A stretch of 57,776 nt of DNA from Streptomycetaceae bacterium. Its GTDB lineage: Bacteria; Actinomycetota; Actinomycetes; Nanopelagicales; Nanopelagicaceae. This document shows, in pieces, positions 44,249-52,006 of the stretch (the stretch's first letter is position 1; the number at the start of each line of letters is the position of its first letter). Under the pieces are notes generated by a model. It was not told the origin of the DNA, did no database searches, and worked only from the letters and a program-made list of their open reading frames with translations. A program made the translations under genes and the position numbers. Where the stretch lies: positions 1 to 57,776 of the forward strand of contig QYPT01000025.1 in the NCBI GenBank assembly GCA_007280125.1. The letters are read 5' to 3'.

Positions 44249-45399
44249 ATAATTCGCCGCTAAAGGCCTACCTACGACCAAATGGATCATGGGGTTTACG
44301 AAACCATATTCTCGTTTTGCCTTTGCACTCGGCGCTTTCATCCTCTGCTCGCGCTATCGAAGAAGCATCCCAAGGCGCAGTAGCTATAACTCACGATTGG
44401 TCAGGAGAAATTGACGCAGACCTCGAGCGAATTGTTTCTACTCTTGCTGGATTTGCTTCTAATCCTAACAATTTCGCAACTATTTTCGTGACTCTGGATT
44501 CGCCTAATGAACGGAGAATCATTGAGCGGGCTAAATTACTTGGCCTGTCGAACTTTGTACATCTCTCTCTCGCTGACGTTGGTTCGATGCACAAGCTCGT
44601 CGATGTCGGAACCCGTGAAGCAGACCAATTAATTGCACGCGCATTGTTACAAGATCGGATTCCGGCTCCTTGGTCAGCAATTGTTCTAGGACTTGAATGT
44701 GGAGGTTCCGATGCATTATCTGGAATCACAGCTAATCCAGCACTTGGTGTTGCTAGTGACATGCTTGTCGATTTGGGTGCAACATCGATTTTGGCAGAGA
44801 CCACGGAAATTCTCGGCGCCGAACATCTTCTAGCGGCGCGAGCAATCACTCCAGAAGTTGGCGTTGAAATTGTGAACACCGTCTTGCGTTATGAGAGCTC
44901 TATTAATTACGAAGGAATTGATTTGCGAGGTGCTCAACCTTCACGCGGAAACATTGAGGGTGGATTGTCAACGCTTGAAGAAAAATCCCTTGGTGCGGCT
45001 AAGAAAGCTGGTAACGCTTTATTTACTGGAGTACTTGAATATGCAGAGGTTCCTGCTGTACCTGGTTTGTTCTTTATGGATACACCCGGTCATGACATCG
45101 AACAATTAACTGGTTTTGCTGCAGGTCATGTAAATATCGTAGTTTTCACATCAGGACGTGGAACACCAACAGGGTCAGCAACTATGCCTGTAATCAAAGT
45201 AGCTACGAATACGCCGATGGCTACATCACTCAAGGATTTGATTGACCTTAATGCAGGAACAATTGCCGATGGAGTCGAAAGCCTTTCAGAGGTAGGAAAT
45301 CGCATCTTTAATGAAATTGTTGCGGTGGCTAATGGAAAAGAAACTAAAGCCGAACGAGGCGGACATCACGAATTTTCTCTCTCGAGGCTGTATAACTAA
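44245..45399 (+). CDS. UxaA-type large subunit keeping only the C-terminal motifs
   Basis: A 384-aa UxaA/SuyB-like large subunit. The C-terminal part is fully conserved: LGLECGGSDALSGITANPALG (C152), AETTEILGAEHLL, GNIEGGLSTLEEKSLG, FTSGRGTPTGS and MPVIKVATNTP. The N-terminal domain is recognisable (GLRNHILVLPLHSA) but the residues matching C27, C50 and C83 of the preceding subunit are A30, S53 and S86. So it lacks what the previous protein retains. ATGA overlap gives coupled translation. Substrate unknown; sulfolactate, altronate and galactarate enzymes are the nearest known types. Confidence 0.88.
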   Translation: MNNSPLKAYLRPNGSWGLRNHILVLPLHSALSSSARAIEEASQGAVAITHDWSGEIDADLERIVSTLAGFASNPNNFATIFVTLDSPNERRIIERAKLLGLSNFVHLSLADVGSMHKLVDVGTREADQLIARALLQDRIPAPWSAIVLGLECGGSDALSGITANPALGVASDMLVDLGATSILAETTEILGAEHLLAARAITPEVGVEIVNTVLRYESSINYEGIDLRGAQPSRGNIEGGLSTLEEKSLGAAKKAGNALFTGVLEYAEVPAVPGLFFMDTPGHDIEQLTGFAAGHVNIVVFTSGRGTPTGSATMPVIKVATNTPMATSLKDLIDLNAGTIADGVESLSEVGNRIFNEIVAVANGKETKAERGGHHEFSLSRLYN

Positions 45400-45421
45400 C
45401 CAACTAGGTAAGGAGTACGCC

Positions 45422-46831
45422 ATCACTAAAGAAGGCCCCAACCTAACCACCCGACGTGTTGTTTTTCTGGTTATAGCGGCTGCAGCCCCAATGGCAGCAA
45501 TGGTGGGAAATGTTCCTTTGGCACTTCTCTACGGAAACGGCGGCGGTCTACCTGCTGCATTCCTTCTCGCAACCTTGGTTCTCATTTGCTTCTCCGTTGG
45601 CTACGCAGCCATGAGTCGAAAAGTAATTAACACCGGTGCTTTTTATACATACATTGCGCGCAGTCTCACTAAGCCAGTTGGAGTCGGATCGGCATACGTT
45701 GCTCTCGCTGCCTATACAGCTCAAGCTTGTGGATTAGCTGGTGCGTTCGGATATTTCATGCAGCAACTAGTGCTCGCCGCTGTTGCGATAGATATCCCTT
45801 GGTATGTATTCACGGCTATTGGAATTCTCTTAGTTGCAATTCTCGGTTACAGGTCAGTCGAGATGTCAGCAAAGGTTGTTGGGTTCTTCATGATTGCAGA
45901 GTTTGCAATTCTCTTCGTTTTCGAAGGGTTAGTGCTTAACAAGAAACATTTTGAATCATTCCCTTTGGCTTCATTTTCCCACAGTCAAATCTCTTCGGGC
46001 CCTATCGGTATAGCAATGCTCTTTGCTTTCACTAGCTTTATCGGCTTTGAATCAGCCGCCCTTTACGGTGAGGAAACAAAAGATCCAGAAAAAAGCATTC
46101 CACGCGCAACTTACCTTGCGGTTTCTTCAGTTGGAATTTTCTACATTCTCTCTACGTGGATCATTATTGGTTCAGTAGGTATTGATAATGTCCGTACTTT
46201 ATCTAAAAAAGATGGCGGTCTTTTTGTATTAAATCTTGTCCAGCAATATGGTGGAGAAATACTCTTCGATGTCACCGCAGTCCTTCTGTGTACGAGTGTT
46301 TTGGCAGGATATTCAGCCATTCATAATGCAGCAAGCCGATATCTATTCGCACTTGGCCGCGAATCCATTATGCCAAAAAGATTTGGTCAACATCACAAGC
46401 ATTATTTCAGTCCACATATTGCTAGTGTTGCAATCACTGTCGTTGCAGTAGTAACTGCAGTTGGTTTTGCAATCAGCGGCGTCGATCCCTATACCGTTTA
46501 TGCGGCAAGCCTGATTGCAGTAGGTACTTTGGGGATAGTTGCCCTTCAGGCGATGGCTTCCCTTTCAGTAGTTGCATTCTTTTGGAGGCGTCCTGATAGA
46601 CAGTTATGGCAAGGAGTTATTGCCCCAATCATCGGATTTGTTGGTCTTGTTACCGCATTCTTCTTAGCTGCAATGCACTACAACACTTTGACCGGGACCG
46701 ATAGTAAGACTGTTAACTTGGTCCCATTTTTACTCTTAATCATTGCGATAGGTGGAATTCTCTACGGCCACCGATTGCGAACTACAAAACCTGATGTATA
46801 TGCCGAACTTGCATCATCTAAATTGCGATAA
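45422..46831 (+). CDS. APC-family amino acid permease, probable ATC start codon
   Basis: A 469-aa polytopic transporter with 12 or so hydrophobic segments. APC marks are GNGGGLPAAFLLATLVLICFSVGYAAMS, INTGAFYTYIARSLTKPVG, FTSFIGFESAALYGEETKDPEKSIPRATY and NAASRYLFALGRE. An AAGGAG Shine-Dalgarno (45410-45415) lies 6 nt before ATC at 45422. No ATG, GTG or TTG occurs in frame there; the nearest in-frame starts lie far inside the dehydratase gene upstream or inside helix 1. I therefore take ATC as the start, or a sequencing error of ATG. It ends the ABC / UxaA operon and may import the substrate. Confidence 0.85.
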   Translation: MTKEGPNLTTRRVVFLVIAAAAPMAAMVGNVPLALLYGNGGGLPAAFLLATLVLICFSVGYAAMSRKVINTGAFYTYIARSLTKPVGVGSAYVALAAYTAQACGLAGAFGYFMQQLVLAAVAIDIPWYVFTAIGILLVAILGYRSVEMSAKVVGFFMIAEFAILFVFEGLVLNKKHFESFPLASFSHSQISSGPIGIAMLFAFTSFIGFESAALYGEETKDPEKSIPRATYLAVSSVGIFYILSTWIIIGSVGIDNVRTLSKKDGGLFVLNLVQQYGGEILFDVTAVLLCTSVLAGYSAIHNAASRYLFALGRESIMPKRFGQHHKHYFSPHIASVAITVVAVVTAVGFAISGVDPYTVYAASLIAVGTLGIVALQAMASLSVVAFFWRRPDRQLWQGVIAPIIGFVGLVTAFFLAAMHYNTLTGTDSKTVNLVPFLLLIIAIGGILYGHRLRTTKPDVYAELASSKLR

Positions 46832-46849
46832 GAGTCTTAAAGCTCTTAT
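46828..46849. terminator. Weak hairpin between convergent APC permease and SDR genes
   Basis: ATAAGAG / CTCTTAT pair over an 8-nt loop exactly at the convergent gene ends. There is no long T tract, so termination by it is only possible. Confidence 0.35.
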
Positions 46850-47715
46850 TCGATATATTCCCATCCATCGCCTACTTTTCGAGCGATACCACGTTTCTCC
46901 AATTCCTTAAGGTATTTCTTATGACCCTTCTCTCCGCTGCCTCTAAATAATGGCATCAGTCGAGGCAGTTGATTCGGTATGAGTAGGGCAATTTTTACAA
47001 GCCATGACTCGCTATTTCTTGGATAGATTTCAAAGCGAGGCTTGTTAAGCATTTTGTAAAACGATTTAACTACATCTTGGGTGCTCTGTGGTGGATCCAT
47101 AAATTGTAAGGAATTGCCGCCTTCAATGGCTTCTTTGTGCAACATAGGGGTATCCGTTGCAGATGGAAGAACCGATCCTGCTTTAATCCCTTTACTTGCT
47201 AGATCTAAACTCATTGAAAGCATCGCTCCACGCAGACCAAATTTCGACGCTGTATACATTGGTGTTTCACCGAGTGGAAATATTCCTCCGAGTGAGCCAG
47301 TCGTAATAATTCGGGGATCGATTGCTTTCTTCAGAAGAGGTATTGCACTCCTAATGAAAACTAATGGTGCCACTAAATTAATATCAAGCTCGCGCTCGAT
47401 GCTTTCAATCGAGCGTACATCGAATCTCTCAGTCGAAGTAATCGCGGCATTCGGGATAAGAACATCAATATGTCCATATTTCTTTTCAATGACCGTAATT
47501 GCCTTCTTGATTTCATTTCTATCAGTGAGATCACAGGCAATGTACATATGACCTTCGCCCGAAAGACCAGCGATTACTTCTGCAAGTTTCTTGTCATTGC
47601 GAGAAATCAAAACTAAGTGGGCACCTTTGCCAGCAAATTCTCGAGCGAGATGAGAGCCAACTCCTCCGGCGCCACCAGTGATAACAAATACTTTGCCAGC
47701 AAATGAATAAGCCAT
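46846..47715 (-). CDS. Short-chain dehydrogenase/reductase (SDR)
   Basis: From ATG 47715 a 289-aa classical SDR. The cofactor motif is TGGAGGVGSHLA, followed by DLTDRNE, PNAAI in place of NNAG, the catalytic Ser in TTGSLGG and YTASK with the active Tyr/Lys. The C-terminus is extended beyond the Rossmann core with a hydrophobic segment (WLVKIALLIPNQLPRLMPLF) and a basic end, suggesting membrane contact and a lipophilic substrate. AGAGG 7 nt before the ATG is the Shine-Dalgarno. It is divergent from the S1P-lyase-like gene. Confidence 0.85.
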   Translation of the reverse strand: MAYSFAGKVFVITGGAGGVGSHLAREFAGKGAHLVLISRNDKKLAEVIAGLSGEGHMYIACDLTDRNEIKKAITVIEKKYGHIDVLIPNAAITSTERFDVRSIESIERELDINLVAPLVFIRSAIPLLKKAIDPRIITTGSLGGIFPLGETPMYTASKFGLRGAMLSMSLDLASKGIKAGSVLPSATDTPMLHKEAIEGGNSLQFMDPPQSTQDVVKSFYKMLNKPRFEIYPRNSESWLVKIALLIPNQLPRLMPLFRGSGEKGHKKYLKELEKRGIARKVGDGWEYIE

Positions 47716-47781
47716 GCCATAGCCTCTCGTCAATAGTATGATTTCGCAACGTTGTGATAGAAGTTAGATTAGGGGTTAAAA

Positions 47782-49197
47782 ATGTCGGATGATGCAAACG
47801 GTATGGATTCCATGATGGATGAGTTGTACCCCTACCGAAACTCCTCGCATACTTATTCCTCTATTCCAGATGAAGGCCGATTGCCTGCAGAAGTCATTGC
47901 AGAAGTTCGAGCTTTTGCAGCGCGCGAAGACTCAATTGGTGATACCGGGCGAGTCTCAGGATCGCTGTATAGCGGAGACCACAGTCATTACCATTCCCTT
48001 AGCCAAGTCTTTGAAGAATTTGCACATGTGAATGTTTTACAAAGGGATATGTATCCATCTGCCACGAAATTTGAGGCGGAAATTATTGCGATGGCTATAG
48101 ATATGTTGAACGGTAGTGGACCAGACAGTGATGCATGCGGTGTTGTGACTAGCGGCGGGAGCGAGAGCTTGATAACCGCTCTTTACACTTATCGCGAGCA
48201 GGCTTCACGTGAACGCGGAATCACACAACCAAATGTTGTCATTCCCGTAACAGCTCACGTCGCACTTGATAAAGGTGCACATTGGTTAGGGATTGAGATG
48301 CGTCATGCGCCTTTAGGAGCCGACCACCTTGTTGATGTGTCGAAGATGGCGGAATTAATTGATGGGAACACAATTGCTATTGTGGGTTCTGCCGGCAATT
48401 ACGCTCATGGGTTAATAGACCCGATCCCAGAGCTCGGGCAATTGGCACTCAAACATGGAATAGGTTTGCATGTTGATGGGTGTCTTGGTGGATTTATTTT
48501 GCCTTGGATTGAAGCAAACGGTGTCGCCGTTCCTCAGTGGGATTTTCGAGTTCCTGGTGTAACAAGCATTAGTGCAGATACTCATAAATATGCTTATGCA
48601 TTGAAAGGTACTTCAGCTCTTCTCTATAAGACTAGGACTTTACGTTCATACCAATACTTCACATATCCTGATTGGCCCGGAGGCTTGTACCTATCACCGG
48701 GTTTTGCAGGGTCTCGTAGTGGCGGACTAATTGCATCAACATGGGCATCAATGTTACTTATGGGCAAGAGTGGCTATCGCAACGCTGCGAAAGAAATTTA
48801 TGATGCTGCACAGAAGATTGTTGATGGAATTCGAAACAATATTCCTGAAATTCAGGTTGTTGGTGATCCTCTATTCCTAGTTGCTTTCACTTCAGAAGAA
48901 CTTGACGTCTATCTAATCAATGATGAACTCAAACGACGTGGTTGGAGAATGAACGCACTTCAGATGCCACCTGGGCTTCATTTTTGTGTAACTCGTCCAA
49001 ATACTGGAGAGAATGTCATAGAAGATTATTTGGTGGATCTCAAAGCTTCTGTGGAATATGCCAAGGAACACAAGGGCGAGGTAGCGCAAAGCGGGGCAAT
49101 GTATGGATTTGGTGGCACGCCTAAAGGGAATGCAACTTTGGCATTTGTCATGAGCGGATACCTAGATGCTATGCATGAGTTAGCTCCAGCGGAATAA
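47782..49197 (+). CDS. Sphingosine-1-phosphate lyase-like PLP enzyme
   Basis: A 471-aa group II decarboxylase-fold PLP enzyme with the S1P-lyase pattern. It shows SGSLYSGDHSHYHSLSQVFEEFAHVNVLQRDMYPS, VVTSGGSESLITAL, HVALDKGAHW, GSAGNYAHGLIDPI, HVDGCLGGFILPW, SADTHKYAYALKG (PLP Lys269) and WPGGLYLSPGFAGSRSGG. S1P lyases cleave phosphorylated amino alcohols to an aldehyde and phosphoethanolamine. In bacteria the true substrate of homologues is mostly unknown. There is no N-terminal membrane helix, unlike the eukaryotic enzyme. AGGGG 8 nt before ATG 47782 supports the start. An FGGY kinase gene follows after 7 nt. Confidence 0.82.
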   Translation: MSDDANGMDSMMDELYPYRNSSHTYSSIPDEGRLPAEVIAEVRAFAAREDSIGDTGRVSGSLYSGDHSHYHSLSQVFEEFAHVNVLQRDMYPSATKFEAEIIAMAIDMLNGSGPDSDACGVVTSGGSESLITALYTYREQASRERGITQPNVVIPVTAHVALDKGAHWLGIEMRHAPLGADHLVDVSKMAELIDGNTIAIVGSAGNYAHGLIDPIPELGQLALKHGIGLHVDGCLGGFILPWIEANGVAVPQWDFRVPGVTSISADTHKYAYALKGTSALLYKTRTLRSYQYFTYPDWPGGLYLSPGFAGSRSGGLIASTWASMLLMGKSGYRNAAKEIYDAAQKIVDGIRNNIPEIQVVGDPLFLVAFTSEELDVYLINDELKRRGWRMNALQMPPGLHFCVTRPNTGENVIEDYLVDLKASVEYAKEHKGEVAQSGAMYGFGGTPKGNATLAFVMSGYLDAMHELAPAE

Positions 49198-49204
49198 TCT
49201 CCTT

Positions 49205-50749
49205 ATGGAGCGCTGGATACTTGCAATTGATTTAGGCAATGGAGGCCCAAAGGTTGCCGTGGTTGATCTTCATGATCACCTGCTTTCAGTCAGTGTCCGC
49301 ACAGTAAGTGTAAAAATTGGATTGGACGGCACCGCAACTCAAGATGCTAACGAGTGGTGGGAACAAGTAGTCGCGGGCGCTCGTGAAGCAATTATTGCAA
49401 GCAATGTTAATCCTGAAGGTCTGCATGCAGTTGCCATTACAGGTCAATGGGGCTCAACAGTTCCCGTTGACTCTCATGGAATCCCCGTGGGTGATGTGAT
49501 GCTCTGGTCTGATAACCGTGGTGAAAAATATATGCGAGAAATTATCGGTGGGCCAATTAGTTATCAGGGCTTCGCACCACACAAAGTCATTCCGTGGGTG
49601 CGCAAAACAGGCGGAGGACCAACGCCAAGTGGTGCAGATCCAACTGGGCATTCGATGGTGTTGCAACATGAAATGCAATCGACATATAACCGAGCAGCCT
49701 ATTTGCTCGAGCCCATTGACTACATAGGAATGCGCTTCACTGGCAAAGCGGGAGCAACACCTGCATCAATGATTCTGAGTTGGGTGACGGATAATCGTTT
49801 AGGGCGTGCTCTTAAATATGATGCATCTCTTGTACGCAAAGCGCGTCGTGACCCATTAAAACTCGCTCCCCTAATGCCCACTGGGTCAATCCTCGGAACA
49901 CTTTTATCCGACGTTGCGTCATCTCTTGGTGTGCCTACCAATGTCCCGGTCATTTGTGGAATTCCAGACTTACATTCGGCTGTTATCGGAAGTGGGGCAA
50001 TTAAACCCTTTGACACTCATGTCACAATCTCAACCACTGCATGGATTGGAGCACGTGTTCCATTTAAGAAAACAGACATACTGCACTCCATAGCAAGCGT
50101 TCCTGGGCTTGATAAGAATTTTCCTATAGTTGCCAACAATCACGAGACTGGTGGATCTGCACTTCGCTGGCTCAAAGAAAATATATTTAAAGACGAAAGT
50201 TATGAAAGTGCTCTAGCTAAGGCCGACACTGCTCCGGCTGGATCAGAAGGGTTGATATTTACGCCGTGGCTCAACGGCGAACGAAGCCCTGTAGATGACA
50301 AGAAGATTCGTGCATCTTTTCTCAATATCTCACTTCGTACCGATGAAGCGATGATGATTCGTGCAGTGATGGAAGGCGTTGCATTTAATTCACGTTGGCT
50401 CTTTGATTCATACGAAAAATTCTTAGGAAAGAAACCGGCTTCAGTCCGCATCATCGGCGGCGGAGCACAGTCAGATTTATGGTGCCAAATGCATGCCTAT
50501 GCGCTCAATCGACCCGTCGAACGCCCTGCCGATCCGCGCGATGCTCAACTCAAAGGAGTGGCTTCGTGGGCACGTATTTGCTTAGGTGAGTTAACTCTTG
50601 AAGCTGCGGGAGAACAAGCAATAGTCACTGACACGTTCTTGCCTGATGGACCGGATGCCAAAATTTATGCAGACTTATATGCTGAATATCGTCGGCTTTA
50701 CCCGATCCTTAAAAAGACACATCATCGTTTAAATAAAATTACGAATTAG
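49205..50749 (+). CDS. FGGY-family carbohydrate kinase (xylulokinase-like)
   Basis: A 514-aa kinase with the actin-like ATPase fold: AIDLGNGGPKVAVVD at the N-terminus, ITGQWGSTVPVD, VMLWSDNRG, GIPDLHSAVIGSGAI, and FTPWLNGERSPVDD then VRIIGGGAQSDLWCQMHA (the FGGY signature 2 area). It is most like xylulokinases but the sugar or polyol is unknown. It starts 7 nt after the S1P-lyase-like gene, so the kinase might phosphorylate the lyase substrate or a product. It overlaps the convergent mazG by 11 nt. Confidence 0.88.
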   Translation: MERWILAIDLGNGGPKVAVVDLHDHLLSVSVRTVSVKIGLDGTATQDANEWWEQVVAGAREAIIASNVNPEGLHAVAITGQWGSTVPVDSHGIPVGDVMLWSDNRGEKYMREIIGGPISYQGFAPHKVIPWVRKTGGGPTPSGADPTGHSMVLQHEMQSTYNRAAYLLEPIDYIGMRFTGKAGATPASMILSWVTDNRLGRALKYDASLVRKARRDPLKLAPLMPTGSILGTLLSDVASSLGVPTNVPVICGIPDLHSAVIGSGAIKPFDTHVTISTTAWIGARVPFKKTDILHSIASVPGLDKNFPIVANNHETGGSALRWLKENIFKDESYESALAKADTAPAGSEGLIFTPWLNGERSPVDDKKIRASFLNISLRTDEAMMIRAVMEGVAFNSRWLFDSYEKFLGKKPASVRIIGGGAQSDLWCQMHAYALNRPVERPADPRDAQLKGVASWARICLGELTLEAAGEQAIVTDTFLPDGPDAKIYADLYAEYRRLYPILKKTHHRLNKITN

Positions 50750-51395
50750 TTTTAGATTCTATTTCTGAAATCTGCGCGATTAAGGCTCGAGAGACCTGGC
50801 GTAGCGCACCTTCGGGATCAACTCCTTGGGATGTTGCCCAAGCAATTGTTGCAAGAAGAACATCGCCTACCGCTTCCTCTGTTGGTGCACTAGGCGTAGT
50901 AATTTCTGTCGGAAGTTCAAGGGCAAGACGGTTTTTCTCAGCCCGGTAAAGCAATTTAGTGACGAGGGTAAGAGCTGGCTGTGCGATCGGGACCCCATCA
51001 ACTGCTGATGTTCGTCCTTTTTCTAGTGCTTTAAGAGCTTCCCAATTTTCAAGGACTTCATCACTAGATGAAACTTTTACATCAGCAAATACATGTGGGT
51101 GTCTGCGGATTAATTTATCGGCAACCGTCTGCGCAACATCTTCAATAGAAAATGGATGCGTAGGGTGCTCCTCGGCCATTCGCGCATGAAAATATACTTG
51201 CAACAATACGTCGCCAAGTTCTTCTTGCATTGCTTCGCGGTCGTTTGTTTCTACCGCTTCGATATATTCATAAGACTCTTCAAGGAGAAACTTGATAAGG
51301 GACTCATGAGTTTGCTCAGCGTCCCACAGGCATCCACCGGGTGAACGAAGCTGATCCATCACCGCAACTAGTCGTTGCAGGTGAGAAGTCGTCAT
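50739..51395 (-). CDS. mazG: MazG nucleoside triphosphate pyrophosphohydrolase
   Basis: From ATG 51395 a 218-aa protein with the MazG signature: RSPGGCLWDAEQTHESL, EESYEYIEAV and EELGDVLLQVYFHARMA, which supply the EExxE...ExxD metal ligands. A second, weaker all-alpha part follows. MazG hydrolyses (d)NTPs to monophosphates and cleans damaged nucleotides. The ATG overlaps the stop of the lipoprotein gene (ATGA), and the ORF-track extension of 26 residues inside that gene is rejected. The mfd / lipoprotein / mazG order is standard in actinobacteria. Confidence 0.93.
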   Translation of the reverse strand: MTTSHLQRLVAVMDQLRSPGGCLWDAEQTHESLIKFLLEESYEYIEAVETNDREAMQEELGDVLLQVYFHARMAEEHPTHPFSIEDVAQTVADKLIRRHPHVFADVKVSSSDEVLENWEALKALEKGRTSAVDGVPIAQPALTLVTKLLYRAEKNRLALELPTEITTPSAPTEEAVGDVLLATIAWATSQGVDPEGALRQVSRALIAQISEIESKTNS

Positions 51396-52006
51396 GGAGC
51401 AGGTGTTGGTGAAGCCGATGTCGCAGAACCTGCAGCATTTGCTGCAACGACATCCCCAAGTGCTGGATCCCACTTGCCGTAACGAGGATTCACAGTTACT
51501 TTCAACTTCTCTGCTTTAGCGATAATCAATTTCTGAATTTCAGATCCGGTATTGGCTTCTGGAATTCCCGCAGCAACAGCAGCGGCTGAAAGTTTTTCGG
51601 AAATAATAATGAGTTCAAGATATGCATCTAAATCATCTGCAGCTATTCCTGCGCCAACAAGTGCCTTAGGAAGAGCGTTCTTGCCACCAACTTGACCGAG
51701 GATTGTCTCGCGGCGAGCATCAATTTCCGCTTTAGTAACTACCATTTTGCCATCAGCTGCAACATCCTTGAGGAGTGCGGCCATCAAGTGAAAGCGCAAT
51801 TGTCCGCGATTGAGATCTTGGCCCGCATCTAAAGTCATTCCCGCTGTATCTACGTTCTTACGTTCTGCAAGAATGTCATCGATACTCTTTTGAACAGTTG
51901 CTTGAGTAATCTTGGTTGAGCCTAAAGATGCGGCAACGCCTACTTGAGAACACCCAGAAAGTAGAAGGGCGCTAGCTACTGTTAGAACGGCAATGATTTT
52001 TTTCAC
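51392..52006 (-). CDS. SurA-like N-terminal-domain lipoprotein
   Basis: From GTG 52006 a 204-aa protein with a lipoprotein signal peptide (KKIIAVLTVASALLLSGC, lipid Cys19). The mature part is helical with a SurA/PrsA-type chaperone N-domain pattern (LGSTKITQATVQKSIDDILAER) and no visible PPIase domain. The C-terminus is Ala/Ser/Pro-rich. The GTG overlaps the mfd stop as GTGA, giving coupled translation. It probably assists folding of exported proteins, by family inference only. The 63-residue extension in the ORF track is inside mfd and is rejected. Confidence 0.85.
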   Translation of the reverse strand: MKKIIAVLTVASALLLSGCSQVGVAASLGSTKITQATVQKSIDDILAERKNVDTAGMTLDAGQDLNRGQLRFHLMAALLKDVAADGKMVVTKAEIDARRETILGQVGGKNALPKALVGAGIAADDLDAYLELIIISEKLSAAAVAAGIPEANTGSEIQKLIIAKAEKLKVTVNPRYGKWDPALGDVVAANAAGSATSASPTPAP

